Assembly: GCA_963205435.1 (NCBI GenBank)
Contig: CAUJIV010000047.1
Location: 1-32,643, forward strand
Direction of reading: 5' to 3'
Origin: Pseudomonadota bacterium
GTDB lineage: Bacteria; Pseudomonadota; Gammaproteobacteria; Burkholderiales; Rhodocyclaceae
Length of the DNA: 32,643 nucleotides
Of this stretch, positions 25,641 through 32,643 are shown piece by piece. The notes under the pieces are model-generated. The model was not told the DNA's origin. It worked only from the letters and a program-made list of their open reading frames with translations, and ran no database searches. Both the position numbers and the translations under genes were made by a program. The first letter of the stretch is position 1. Every line of letters starts with the position of its first letter.

Positions 25641-25726
25641 GCTAGGATGGCTCGTGTCCGGACTCACAGTCCCGAAACGATTCTAGACCGATCCGCCCGC
25701 GCGGCGTCATCCCCGTCACGTTTTTC

Positions 25727-27103
25727 ATGGCCACGGAACCCCCCGCCCCCTGCGACGCCTTGGTGCTGTTCGGCGGCACCGGCGACCTGGCGCGCAAGAA
25801 GATCTATCCCGCCCTGCAGGCGCTGGTCCGCCACGGCCAGCTGGCGCTGCCGGTGATCGTCGTCGCCCGCGACGAGCGCGACCCCACCGCCCTGCGCGCG
25901 CTGGTGCATGACAGCCTGGCGGCGCACGGCGCCGTCGACAAGGCCGCCTTCGAGGAGCTGGCCGCGCGCCTCGCCTACGTCGCCGGCGACTACCGCGAGC
26001 CGGCCACCTACGCCGCCCTGCGCCAGGCGCTCGGCGATCGCGCGCGGCCGCTCTATTACCTGGCGATCCCGCCGGCGATGTTTCCCGTCGTCGTCGCGCG
26101 GCTGGCGGAAGTCGGCGCGGCCGGCGCGCGGGTGGTGGTGGAGAAACCCTTCGGCCGCGATCTGGCCTCTGCGCAGGCGCTCAACCGCACCCTGCGCGGC
26201 GTCTTCCCCGAGAACGCCACCTTCCGCATCGACCACTACCTCGGCAAGGAAGCGATCCAGAACCTGCTGTATTTCCGCTTCGCCAACGCCTTCCTCGAGC
26301 CGATCTGGAACCGCAACCATGTCCGCTCCGTCCAGCTGACCATGGCCGAGCGCTTCGGCGTCGAGGGCCGCGGCGCCTTCTACGAGTCGGTCGGCGCGCT
26401 GCGCGACGTCGTGCAGAACCACATGCTGCAGGTGGCCGCCATCCTCGCCATGGAGCCGCCGCTGTCGACCCAGGGCGAGGCCTTGCGCGATGAGAAGGTC
26501 AAGGTGCTGCGCGCCATCCGCCCGCTCGCCGAGACGGACATCGTGCGCGGCCAGTACCGCGGCTATCGCGAGGAGGCGGGCGTTGACGCCGCTTCGCGAG
26601 TGGAGACCTTCGCCGCCGTGCGCCTGGCCATCGACTCCTGGCGCTGGGCCGGCGTGCCCTTCCTCATTCGCGCCGGCAAGCGCCTGCCCCTGACGGCGAC
26701 CGAAGTCGTGGCCGAGCTTCACGCGCCGCCGCAGCAGGTGTTCGGCGAGGTTCTCGACGAGCCGCCGAACTACCTGCGCTTCCGCCTCGGCCCCGACCGC
26801 GTCACCATCGCGCTCGGCGTGCGCACCAAGCGTCCCGGCCAGGGCATGCTCGGCCGCGAGACGGAAATGTGCTTCTGCGACCAGTCGGCCGCCGCCAGCG
26901 ACGCCTACGAGCGGCTGATCGGCGACGCCCTGCGCGGCGACGGCACGCTGTTCGCGCGCGAGGACGCCGTCGAGGCGGCCTGGCGCATCGTCGAGCCGGT
27001 GCTCGGCGGCGACACGACGCGCGAATACGCGCCGGGCAGCTGGGGCCCGGCCGAGGCCGGCGCCCTCGCCGCGGCCAGCGGCGGCTGGCGCGAGCCGGGC
27101 TGA
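25727..27103 (+). CDS. zwf: Glucose-6-phosphate 1-dehydrogenase
   Basis: First enzyme of the oxidative pentose phosphate (and Entner-Doudoroff) route, producing NADPH. The 458-residue protein has the dinucleotide motif [17 protein letters not shown] near its start, EKPFGRDL, the active-site signature RIDHYLGKE (Asp169 to Glu175), and VQNHMLQ. It is somewhat short (usually about 490), with compact loops. The ATG at 25727 has no clear Shine-Dalgarno sequence. It converges on tal with 12 bp between the stops. With gnd, pgl and tal nearby, the oxidative branch is complete in the window. Confidence 0.96.
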   Translation: MATEPPAPCDALVLFGGTGDLARKKIYPALQALVRHGQLALPVIVVARDERDPTALRALVHDSLAAHGAVDKAAFEELAARLAYVAGDYREPATYAALRQALGDRARPLYYLAIPPAMFPVVVARLAEVGAAGARVVVEKPFGRDLASAQALNRTLRGVFPENATFRIDHYLGKEAIQNLLYFRFANAFLEPIWNRNHVRSVQLTMAERFGVEGRGAFYESVGALRDVVQNHMLQVAAILAMEPPLSTQGEALRDEKVKVLRAIRPLAETDIVRGQYRGYREEAGVDAASRVETFAAVRLAIDSWRWAGVPFLIRAGKRLPLTATEVVAELHAPPQQVFGEVLDEPPNYLRFRLGPDRVTIALGVRTKRPGQGMLGRETEMCFCDQSAAASDAYERLIGDALRGDGTLFAREDAVEAAWRIVEPVLGGDTTREYAPGSWGPAEAGALAAASGGWREPG

Positions 27104-27115
27104 GGCCGCACCCGC

Positions 27116-28207
27116 TCAATCGACGCGGCTGACGCCCTCCTGCTTGGCGACGATGCGGGACATCATGTCGCGCCAGGCCTTCTCGAACGTCGCCACCCCC
27201 TCGCGCAGCAGCCGTGCGGCAATTTCGGCGATGTCGATCCCGGCCGCCGCAAACCGCGCCAGCACGTCCTCGGCCTCGCCGCCGTCCTCGGGCAAGGCCG
27301 AGCCGACGCGGCCGTGGTCGGCGAAGGCGAGCAGCGTCGCGTCGGGCACGGTGTTGATGGTCTCAGGCGCCACCAGCGCCTCGACGTAGAGCACGTCCGA
27401 GGCCTGCGGATCCTTTGTGCCGGTGCTCGCCCACAGCAGGCGCTGCGGCGGCATGCCCGCCTCGGCGAGACGCCGCACTTCGGGCCGCGCCAGCCACTCG
27501 CGGTAGGCGCGGTAGGTGCGCTCCGCCACGGCGATGCCGAGCCGGTTGCGCAGCGCCTCGGGCACCCTGCCCTCCACCGCCTTGTCCCAGCGGCTGACGA
27601 AGAGCGAGGCGACCGAGCGCACCGGCGCGGTGAGCCCCGCCGCCAGCCGCCGCTCGACGCCGCGCCGCCAGGCTTCCGCCGAGGCGAGGTACTGCTCGGC
27701 GGTGAACAGCAGCGTGACGTTGATCGGCACGCCGGAAAAGACGCACTCCTCGATGGCCGGAATGCCCTCCGGCGTGGCGGGAATCTTGATGAACAGGTTG
27801 GGCAGCGCGGCGCGCGCATGCAGCGCCTTGGCCTGGGCAATGGTGCCGGCGGTGTCCGCCGCGAGCGACGGCGAGACTTCCAGCGACACCCAGCCGTCGG
27901 CGCCGCCGCTGGCCTTGAAGGCCGGGCGGAACAGTTCGGCGGCATCGCGCAGGTCGGCCAGCACCAGGGCGAAGAAGATCTCCTCGTCGGACAGGCCGGC
28001 GCGCGCCAGGCGGCGGATCGGCTCGTCGTAGAGATCAGTCTGGCGGATGGCGCGGTCGAAGATGCTCGGGTTGGAGGTCACGCCGGTAACGTCGAGGTCG
28101 CGGATCCAGCCTTCCAGCGTGCCGCTGACGAGCAGGTCGCGCGACAGATTGTCGAGCCAGATGCGCTGGCCCAGTTCGTGCAGCCTCCGGGTGGCGGGCG
28201 CGTTCAT
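27116..28207 (-). CDS. tal: Transaldolase
   Basis: Transfers a dihydroxyacetone unit between sugar phosphates, linking the pentose phosphate pathway to glycolysis. The 363-residue product is the longer bacterial type often found with zwf and gnd. Motifs: IWLDNLSRDL, TGVTSNPSIFDRAI, the Schiff-base lysine Lys141 in NLFIKIPAT, INVTLLFTAEQY, and RLLWASTGTKDP with the conserved downstream PETINTVPDATL. The ATG at 28205-28207 is preceded by GGAG; the open frame extends 23 codons further without homology. It is divergent from gnd, with a shared 137-bp region carrying a long inverted repeat. Confidence 0.96.
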   Translation of the reverse strand: MNAPATRRLHELGQRIWLDNLSRDLLVSGTLEGWIRDLDVTGVTSNPSIFDRAIRQTDLYDEPIRRLARAGLSDEEIFFALVLADLRDAAELFRPAFKASGGADGWVSLEVSPSLAADTAGTIAQAKALHARAALPNLFIKIPATPEGIPAIEECVFSGVPINVTLLFTAEQYLASAEAWRRGVERRLAAGLTAPVRSVASLFVSRWDKAVEGRVPEALRNRLGIAVAERTYRAYREWLARPEVRRLAEAGMPPQRLLWASTGTKDPQASDVLYVEALVAPETINTVPDATLLAFADHGRVGSALPEDGGEAEDVLARFAAAGIDIAEIAARLLREGVATFEKAWRDMMSRIVAKQEGVSRVD

Positions 28208-28267
28208 GGGTTCTCCGTCTCTCAGGTGGGCAATGGACAGCGTGAAAAGTTTGATCCACACTGGAAC

Positions 28268-28293
28268 GGAATGCAAACCGCGCGGCGCATTCC
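28268..28293. promoter_or_regulatory. Inverted repeat between tal and gnd
   Basis: GGAATGC (28268-28274) and GCATTCC (28287-28293) form perfect 7-bp arms, and the 12-bp spacer contains the palindrome CCGCGCGG. It lies near the middle of the 137-bp divergent region and could serve as an operator for both genes. It does not resemble the HexR consensus. A CG-rich hairpin without regulatory role is the alternative. Confidence 0.4.
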
Positions 28294-28344
28294 CGGCATG
28301 TCGCCAGGGTCTTGCGGCCGCGCATCAACTTTTGGAGAGCACGG

Positions 28345-29328
28345 ATGCAGATCGGCATGATCGGCCTCGGCCGCATGGGCGCCAACCTGACGCGACGACT
28401 GCAGCAGGGCGGCCACCGCTGCGTGGTGTTCGACCGCCAGCCGGAGGCGGTGGCCGCGCTGGCGCGCGAGGGCGCCGACGGCGCCGCCAGCCTCGACGAA
28501 CTGGTGACGCGGCTCGAGGCGCCGCGCGCCGTCTGGGTCATGCTGCCGGCGGGGAACCCGACCGGCGAGACCATCGAGCGGCTGGGCGCGCTGCTGCAGG
28601 CCGGCGACACCGTCATCGACGGCGGCAACACCTTCTACCGCGACGACATCGGCCGTGCGCAGGCGCTCGCCGCGCGCGGCATCCACCACGTCGACGTCGG
28701 CACCAGTGGCGGCGTCTGGGGCTTCGAGCGCGGCTACTGCCTGATGATCGGCGGCGAGGAGGACGTGGTCGCGCGCCTCGACCCCATCTTCGCCACCCTG
28801 GCGCCGGGCGCCGGGGACATCGCGCCGACGCCGGGCCGCGCCGGCCGCGACCCGCACGCCGAGCGCGGCTACCTGCATTGCGGCCCGCACGGCGCCGGCC
28901 ATTTCGTCAAGATGGTGCACAACGGCATCGAGTACGGCCTGATGCAGGCCTATGCCGAGGGCTTCGACATCCTGCGCGGCGCGGCGATGCGCAGCGACGC
29001 GCCGCAGGAAGCCTACCGCCTCGACCTGCCCGACATCGCCGAAGTGTGGCGGCGCGGCAGCGTCATCGGCTCCTGGCTGCTCGACCTCGCCGCCATCGCC
29101 CTGGCGCAGGATCCGGCGCTCGACGGCTTCAGCGGCAACGTCGCCGACTCGGGCGAGGGCCGCTGGACCATCAACGCGGCGATCGAGGAGGCGGTGCCGG
29201 CGCCCGTGCTGTCGGCGGCGCTCTACGCGCGCTTCCGCTCGCGCCAGGAGCATGGCTTCGCCGACAAGCTGCTCTCGGCGCTGCGCAAGCAGTTCGGCGG
29301 CCATGTCGAGACGAAGCCGGGAAACTGA
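28345..29328 (+). CDS. gnd: 6-phosphogluconate dehydrogenase, decarboxylating (short YqeC-type)
   Basis: Oxidises 6-phosphogluconate to ribulose 5-phosphate and CO2. The 327-residue product is the short form, often NAD-preferring, rather than the approximately 470-residue enteric Gnd. Rossmann motif [15 protein letters not shown]; then GGNTFYRDD, the substrate loop [18 protein letters not shown], and the catalytic region [20 protein letters not shown]. After the first beta strand the acidic/basic switch is FDRQPEA, with Asp compatible with NAD and the following Arg with NADP, so the cofactor is open. ATG 28345 has GGAG upstream. The gene overlaps pgl by 26 bp, so both are expressed together. 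Confidence 0.95.
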   Translation: MQIGMIGLGRMGANLTRRLQQGGHRCVVFDRQPEAVAALAREGADGAASLDELVTRLEAPRAVWVMLPAGNPTGETIERLGALLQAGDTVIDGGNTFYRDDIGRAQALAARGIHHVDVGTSGGVWGFERGYCLMIGGEEDVVARLDPIFATLAPGAGDIAPTPGRAGRDPHAERGYLHCGPHGAGHFVKMVHNGIEYGLMQAYAEGFDILRGAAMRSDAPQEAYRLDLPDIAEVWRRGSVIGSWLLDLAAIALAQDPALDGFSGNVADSGEGRWTINAAIEEAVPAPVLSAALYARFRSRQEHGFADKLLSALRKQFGGHVETKPGN

Positions 29329-30055
29329 AGGCGCGCCGCAGCTCGAGGTCCTCGACGACGCCGGCGCGCTGGCGCGGCGCGCGGCGCACTGGCTGCTCGA
29401 CGAGGCGCGGGCGGCGCCCGGCTCCTTTGCCCTGGCGCTGTCCGGCGGCACGACGCCGCGCCGCCTCTACGAGGCGCTGGCCGCTCCGCCCTGCCGCGAA
29501 GCCTTCCCCTGGGCGCGCTGCCACGTCTTCTGGGGCGACGAGCGCTGCGTGCCTCCCGACGACGCGGCGAGCAACTTCCGCATGGCGCGCGAGGCCCTGC
29601 TCGCCCGCGTGCCGATACCCGACGCCAACATCCACCCGATCCCGGCCGGGCGGCTGGCGCCCGAGGCCGCTGCGGCCGCCTACGAGGAGGAGCTGCGCGC
29701 CTTCCTCGCCGCGACGGCGAGGACCGTGCTGTTCGATGTCGTCCTGCTCGGCCTCGGCGAGGACGGCCACACCGCCTCGCTGTTTCCCGGCTCGCCGCTG
29801 CTGCAGGAAAGCGGGCGCTGGGTCGCCGTCGCTGGCGGCGCCGAGGGGCGGCCGCCCGTGCCGCGCGTCACCCTCACCCTGCCGGCGCTGCAGAACGCGC
29901 GCGCGGCGGCCTTCATCGTCTCGGGCGCCGGCAAGCGCGGCGCGCTCGAAAGGCTGCTGCGCGGCGATGCGGAAATGCCGGCGGCGCGGCTGCGGCCGCG
30001 GGGGAAATTGCTTTATTTCGCCGACCGCGCCGCGGCGCCGGCGGGAGCGGCTTGA
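29303..30055 (+). CDS. pgl: 6-phosphogluconolactonase
   Basis: Hydrolyses 6-phosphogluconolactone to 6-phosphogluconate, the step between Zwf and Gnd. The 250-residue product has the DevB/SOL-type motifs: [39 protein letters not shown] and [20 protein letters not shown], plus [17 protein letters not shown]. The ATG at 29303 lies within the end of gnd (26-bp overlap), giving translational coupling; the N-terminus [14 protein letters not shown] is not conserved. The 3' end overlaps the convergent thioredoxin gene by 43 bp, so transcripts of the two would be complementary at their ends. Confidence 0.93.
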   Translation: MSRRSRETEGAPQLEVLDDAGALARRAAHWLLDEARAAPGSFALALSGGTTPRRLYEALAAPPCREAFPWARCHVFWGDERCVPPDDAASNFRMAREALLARVPIPDANIHPIPAGRLAPEAAAAAYEEELRAFLAATARTVLFDVVLLGLGEDGHTASLFPGSPLLQESGRWVAVAGGAEGRPPVPRVTLTLPALQNARAAAFIVSGAGKRGALERLLRGDAEMPAARLRPRGKLLYFADRAAAPAGAA

Positions 30056-30432
30056 GAAACGACGGCCGGCGGCGTTTCAGCCGCAGCCGCTTCGGCGTGG
30101 CGGCGCAGGACATCGTCGATGAAGCGGCGCAGGAAGCCGTCCGTCTGCGCGCTGTGGAAACGCCCGACCTCGGCGCCGCGGCTGTAGGCCACCACCGTCG
30201 GGAAGCCGCGCACCTTGTGGCGGCCAGCCAGGCGCATGTTCTCGTCGGCATCGACGTTGGCGAGAATGAAGGCACCGGCGTATTCGCGCGCCAGCCGCTC
30301 GAGGCGCGGCGCCAGCACGCGGCACGGCCCGCACCAGTCGGCGCCGATGTCCACCAGCACCGGTTGCCGGTGCGAGGCCGCCAGCACGCGCTCGTCGAAA
30401 TCGGCCTCGCTGACCTCGCGGCGCCAGTCCAA
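30013..30432 (-). CDS. Thioredoxin-family protein
   Basis: This small cytoplasmic thiol-disulfide oxidoreductase has the classic active site DWCGPC (Cys34, Cys37 from the chosen start) and the cis-proline GFPTVV. The core VLVDIGADWCGPC to GRFHSAQTDGFLRRFI is normal; the C-terminal tail (about 25 residues, Ala-rich) is an extension of unknown use. The start is uncertain. TTG 30432 gives 139 residues and begins 11 bp after the tusE stop. The only upstream ATG (30543) would overlap tusE by 100 bp and add non-conserved residues. No clear Shine-Dalgarno sequence is seen, so coupling to tusE is likely. A role in reducing the TusE-like partner is plausible but unproven. Confidence 0.85.
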   Translation of the reverse strand: MDWRREVSEADFDERVLAASHRQPVLVDIGADWCGPCRVLAPRLERLAREYAGAFILANVDADENMRLAGRHKVRGFPTVVAYSRGAEVGRFHSAQTDGFLRRFIDDVLRRHAEAAAAETPPAVVSQAAPAGAAARSAK

Positions 30433-30443
30433 GTGGGTTCGCG

Positions 30444-30773
30444 TCAGACGCAGCCGGTCGGCTTGGGCATGCCGGCGTAGCGGGCACCCTGCTTGGCCGG
30501 GCCGTAGGGGAACAGTTCGAAGAGACGGTTCTTGTCCGCCCATTCCTCGCCGAGCTCGCCTTTCAGCAGCTTCATCATGACGCGCAGGTTGGGAGCCGTG
30601 CCGTTCTCCTGGTAATAGCCGCGGATCCAGTTGATCAGCGTCCAGTGGTCCTCGCCGAGCTGCAGGTTGTCCTGCTGCGCCAGATGGCTGGCCAGTTCCT
30701 CCGACCAGTCCTCGAGGCTGGCCAGATAGCCCTCGGCATCGGTTTCGATCTCCCTGCCATTGATGACGATCAT
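30444..30773 (-). CDS. tusE: TusE/DsrC-family sulfur-relay protein (one C-terminal Cys)
   Basis: This 109-residue protein has the full DsrC/TusE fold signature: DAEGYLASLEDWSEELA, EDHWTLINWIRGYYQENG, PNLRVMMKLLK and the C-terminal FPYGPAKQGARYAGMPKPTGCV stretch (two pieces around residues 88-109). The conserved penultimate cysteine (Cys108) is present. The second DsrC cysteine, ten residues earlier in dissimilatory DsrC, is replaced (GAR in place of the ACK-like motif). That favours a TusE-type sulfur carrier, for example for tRNA 2-thiouridine, over sulfite reduction. TusBCD and MnmA are not in the window. ATG 30773 has GGGAAAGGA upstream. A strong palindrome lies 26-55 bp before the start. 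Confidence 0.9.
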   Translation of the reverse strand: MIVINGREIETDAEGYLASLEDWSEELASHLAQQDNLQLGEDHWTLINWIRGYYQENGTAPNLRVMMKLLKGELGEEWADKNRLFELFPYGPAKQGARYAGMPKPTGCV

Positions 30774-30798
30774 GCGTTTCCTTCCCGGCGGATCAGTT

Positions 30799-30828
30799 TC
30801 GACAAAGTTCAAGCTTCAACATTGTCGA
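30799..30828. promoter_or_regulatory. 30-bp near-perfect palindrome upstream of tusE
   Basis: Centred at 30813.5, the arms are TCGACAA/TTGTCGA (30799-30805 and 30822-30828) and GTT/AAC, flanking a central AAGCTT (30811-30816). Of 15 symmetric pairs 13 match; only A-A and C-C at 30806/30821 and 30810/30817 fail, and the mismatches are themselves symmetric. It sits in the tusE promoter region and looks like a site for a dimeric regulator. I do not recognise the motif. Confidence 0.55.
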
Positions 30829-30855
30829 TTCGGCGCATTTCCCTGTCAAACGAAC

Positions 30856-30877
30856 TTCCTGATGACCCCATCAGGAA
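30856..30877. terminator. Hairpin downstream of folE
   Basis: TTCCTGATG (30856-30864) and CATCAGGAA (30869-30877) form a perfect 9-bp stem with a 4-nt loop, 23 bp past the folE stop on the minus strand. No long T run follows in either direction, so it is a weak intrinsic terminator or a 3'-end stabiliser for folE. Confidence 0.45.
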
Positions 30878-30900
30878 AAGCGGAGCCGGCGCGGCGGCGC

Positions 30901-31533
30901 TCAGGGCTGCCTGCCGCCGATGGCGCGCAGGAATTCGGCGCGCGATTGCGCCGACTGCTCGAAGTCCCCGGCGAAGGCCTGGGTCACGACGCGCTCGTCG
31001 CCGCGGCGGTCCTCGCCAAGCAGCAGGCACAGTTGCTCGGCCTCGATCACGCAGGCGGCGCCGGCAGCCTTGCCGTGGGCGACCAGCGCCTCGGCGATGT
31101 CGCGCGTCATCCATTCCTGGTAGGTGAAGCGGTGGCCGATGGCGTCCACCATGCGCGCGATGCGGCCGAAGCCGTGCAGCCGCCCGCCGGGAAGGTAGGC
31201 GACGTGCGCCACGCCGCGAAAGGGCACGAGATGGTGCGGGCAGACGCCATGGACGGCAATGCCGCGCACCACCACCATGTCGCGGCGCGCGTCCTCGAAG
31301 CCTTCGCCGAGGGCTTCGGCCGGGTCCATGTCGTAGCCGCCGAGCAGGCGCTTCTGCCACAGCGCGCGCACGCGCTCGGCCGTGCGTCCCATGTGCCTGG
31401 CGTCGGGGGCGATGCCGCAGGCGGCGAGGAGGTCCGCCACCGCCTGTTCGAAGGCGGCGGCATCGAAGGCGCGCTGGCGCGGAATGCCGACGCTCGGACG
31501 GGCGGCGGCAACGGGGTCGGAACAGTCGGACAT
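30901..31533 (-). CDS. folE: GTP cyclohydrolase I family protein (divergent FolE)
   Basis: This 210-residue T-fold protein is homologous to FolE, which turns GTP into dihydroneopterin triphosphate for folate synthesis. Zinc and catalytic segment: VCPHHLVPFRG (Cys98, His100, His101). Substrate glutamine-glutamate pair: YQEWMT (Gln139, Glu140). Third zinc ligand: Cys169 in EAEQLC. Several canonical residues differ from E. coli FolE. The catalytic His179 equivalent is Gln167, the Ser-Lys of the GLSK motif is Gly-Arg (GFGRIARMV), and the RGIRD loop is replaced by GEDRRGDERVVTQ. It may be a subfamily with altered chemistry or just a divergent FolE. The ATG at 31533 lies 6 nt after a TATGAT box with no Shine-Dalgarno sequence, suggesting a leaderless mRNA. 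Confidence 0.85.
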   Translation of the reverse strand: MSDCSDPVAAARPSVGIPRQRAFDAAAFEQAVADLLAACGIAPDARHMGRTAERVRALWQKRLLGGYDMDPAEALGEGFEDARRDMVVVRGIAVHGVCPHHLVPFRGVAHVAYLPGGRLHGFGRIARMVDAIGHRFTYQEWMTRDIAEALVAHGKAAGAACVIEAEQLCLLLGEDRRGDERVVTQAFAGDFEQSAQSRAEFLRAIGGRQP

Positions 31534-31539
31534 AAAAGC

Positions 31540-31566
31540 ATCATACACACTCTTGATTCGCGGCAA
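31540..31566 (-). promoter_or_regulatory. Candidate folE promoter placing +1 at the start codon
   Basis: On the minus strand, TTGCCG (31566-31561), a short 15-bp spacer and TATGAT (31545-31540) precede the ATG at 31533 by only 6 nt. The expected transcription start coincides with the A of the ATG. The spacer is shorter than optimal, so this is tentative. Confidence 0.35.
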
Positions 31567-31655
31567 GGTTCGGCAGACGACTGAAACTCCCGCCTGCACC
31601 GTCCGGGGCGCCCACCGGGGCGGAACCCGGGATTCAAGGCCTTTCCCCGGCGGTT

Positions 31656-31703
31656 CTGGATCCCGGGTGGCGCTTCGCTTGCCCGGAATGAAAAAACCGG
31701 GCT
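31656..31703. repeat. REP-like palindromic sequence in the folE-upstream spacer
   Basis: The 240-bp gap between folE and the next gene holds no credible gene. It contains a cluster of CCCGGG-type words. CCGGG (31663-31667) pairs with CCCGG (31682-31686) around a GGCGCTTCGCTT loop region, and GCCCGG (31681-31686) also pairs with CCGGGC (31697-31702). The wording GGATCCCGGGTGGCGCTTCG followed by CTTGCCCGGAATGA resembles dispersed palindromic repeats seen in proteobacterial genomes. Genome-wide copy number was not tested. Confidence 0.4.
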
Positions 31704-31774
31704 TCTTCGCCAATCGGGTATGCACTTGAGGCCGGCCAGTTGCAGCCGGCATTCCCCCGCAGGGGATGCACGGT

Positions 31775-32074
31775 TCAGCGCAACTGCACCACAAAGGGGG
31801 GAACGTTGACCCCTATAACGAGAGTCGGCTGAGGATAGTAAGGGTAGGCGCTCTGCCCGTAGATCACCGGCAGGGGGCGATGGACGATCACCCGCTTCCG
31901 ATACACGCCATGACCGCGGTGAGGCGGATGGAAATCATGGTGCCTGTCATGTCCCCAACCGTAACCGCGATACCCCTCGTGCCTGCCGGAACCGTGGGCA
32001 AATGCGCCGGCCGATCCCGCCAGGGCGACGGCGCCAAGCGCTGCGGCCAATGCAATACGGATGTTTCTGCTCAT
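31775..32074 (-). CDS. Small His/Gly/Tyr-rich exported protein
   Basis: I do not recognise a function. The 99-residue product has a clear Sec signal peptide (MSRNIRIALAAALGAVALAG, cleavage near AFA-HG). The mature part of about 73 residues is rich in His, Gly, Tyr and Arg (RHEGYRGYGWGHDRHHDFH, then HRGHGVYRKR) and ends in a Pro/Tyr/Val segment (YPYYPQPTLVIGVNVPP). The histidine pattern could bind metal; the C-terminal part resembles small outer-surface or PXPV-repeat-like proteins of betaproteobacteria, but no domain is certain. ATG 32074 is supported by a strong AAGGAG; the upstream open frame of 46 codons is ignored. Confidence 0.78.
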   Translation of the reverse strand: MSRNIRIALAAALGAVALAGSAGAFAHGSGRHEGYRGYGWGHDRHHDFHPPHRGHGVYRKRVIVHRPLPVIYGQSAYPYYPQPTLVIGVNVPPFVVQLR

Positions 32075-32210
32075 CTGCGGCTCCTTTGCTTCGTTCGAGT
32101 GTGGTAGCGCCAGATTATTCGGCCGCACACGGCGATGTTGTAAGGAAATGCAATAGAATGTAACCATCCGCATGCCGGCATCCGCCCGCTGCGCTGGGCG
32201 GATGGAATTC

Positions 32211-32643
32211 ATGGCCGGACAATCCCATCTGCGTCCCCGCGACCTTCACGGCCTGAGCCGACTGGGCATCGATGCCGTCACCGGCCTGACCGACCTGGTG
32301 GAGGCGATGCATCACAACATCGCCAGCAAGCCCGGCCTGCTCGGCAAGCCGCCGGCGGGCCGCACACGGGGCATCACCGGGTTCGTCTATCACAGCATCC
32401 ACGGCGTGACGCGCCTCGTCGGCGGCAGCCTCGATGCCGTGCTCGGGCGGCTGGTGCCGCTGTTCGGCGAAAAGCCGTCCTCCCCTGAACGCGAGGCCGT
32501 TTTGTCGGCGTTGAACGGCGTGCTCGGAGACCATCTCGAGGCGAAGGGGAATCCGCTCGCCATCCGCATGCGGCTGCGCCGCGCCGGGCAGGCGCTGCGG
32601 ATGGAGAAGGCGGCCCTGGCCACCGCCTTCCCGAACGCCGGCG
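32211..32643 (+). CDS. Probable alpha/beta-hydrolase family protein, N-terminal part
   Basis: The frame opens at ATG 32211 and runs off the right edge after 144 codons without a stop. The visible part (MAGQSHLRPRDLHGLSRLGI, then TGLTDLVEAMHHNIASKP, GITGFVYHSIHGVTRLVGG and HLEAKGNPLAIRMRLRR) is the helical N-terminal extension I associate with a group of bacterial esterase/lipase-like proteins whose catalytic core follows. No catalytic motif is in the window, so the assignment is by resemblance of the N-terminal region only. ATG 32202 is out of frame; no strong Shine-Dalgarno sequence is seen. It is divergent from the His-rich protein gene. Confidence 0.6.
   Translation, partial: MAGQSHLRPRDLHGLSRLGIDAVTGLTDLVEAMHHNIASKPGLLGKPPAGRTRGITGFVYHSIHGVTRLVGGSLDAVLGRLVPLFGEKPSSPEREAVLSALNGVLGDHLEAKGNPLAIRMRLRRAGQALRMEKAALATAFPNAG

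Noticed and set aside
23277..25667. GTG start for the glucoamylase 27 bp upstream
   Set aside because: It adds nine non-conserved residues and neither start has a strong Shine-Dalgarno sequence; ATG 25640 preferred, with low certainty.
23346..25856. 836-codon plus-strand open frame opposite the glucoamylase
   Set aside because: Antisense to a gene with clear GH15 motifs; Ala/Arg/Gln-rich with no domain.

Overview
The window is about 32.6 kb of GC-rich, densely coding chromosome. The gene families suggest a betaproteobacterium, probably of the Rhodocyclales; that placement is inferred from gene content and codon bias, not from a marker gene. I see 26 complete protein-coding genes, one truncated at the right edge and a transposase tail at the left edge. 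I found no rRNA, tRNA, CRISPR array or prophage, and no stretch above 300 bases without a gene.

Layout. (1) 1-1662: IS transposase tail, then isocitrate lyase (aceA) with its own promoter and a strong terminator. (2) 1704-8575: a Cys-rich exported protein, then a TetR-regulated tripartite RND drug-efflux operon (regulator, periplasmic adaptor, inner-membrane pump, outer-membrane factor) with overlapping or abutting genes. (3) 8610-16474: a cyanophycin locus. A DUF1854 gene and an unusual ABC exporter run left; two cyanophycin synthetase paralogues (cphA' and cphA) run right from a shared intergenic region. (4) 16615-18357: M48 metallopeptidase and a LysR regulator. (5) 18437-22783: hydroxypyruvate isomerase, a TauE/SafE permease, malate synthase A and lrgA-lrgB, which reads as a C2/C3-acid (glyoxylate, hydroxypyruvate, glycolate or pyruvate) block. 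(6) 22780-30055: a cytochrome c'-like protein and a cytoplasmic GH15 glucoamylase, then zwf, tal, gnd and pgl, giving a route from stored alpha-glucan to the oxidative pentose phosphate pathway. (7) 30013-32643: thioredoxin, TusE/DsrC-like protein, a divergent GTP cyclohydrolase I, a small His/Tyr-rich exported protein and the start of a probable alpha/beta hydrolase.

Together the window covers both dedicated glyoxylate-shunt enzymes (18 kb apart), carbon-store mobilisation into NADPH production, and synthesis of the nitrogen store cyanophycin. This suits an organism that cycles through feast and famine on fatty acids or acetate.

The most interesting part is the cyanophycin locus. The two synthetase paralogues appear to have lost opposite catalytic sites. 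CphA' keeps an HxxEH metallopeptidase-like motif in its N domain but has a degenerate, truncated Mur-ligase domain. CphA keeps both ATP-using sites but has lost HxxEH. Other items worth checking are a FolE missing a catalytic histidine, a 30-bp near-perfect palindrome upstream of tusE, and four in-phase 11-bp repeats before aceB.
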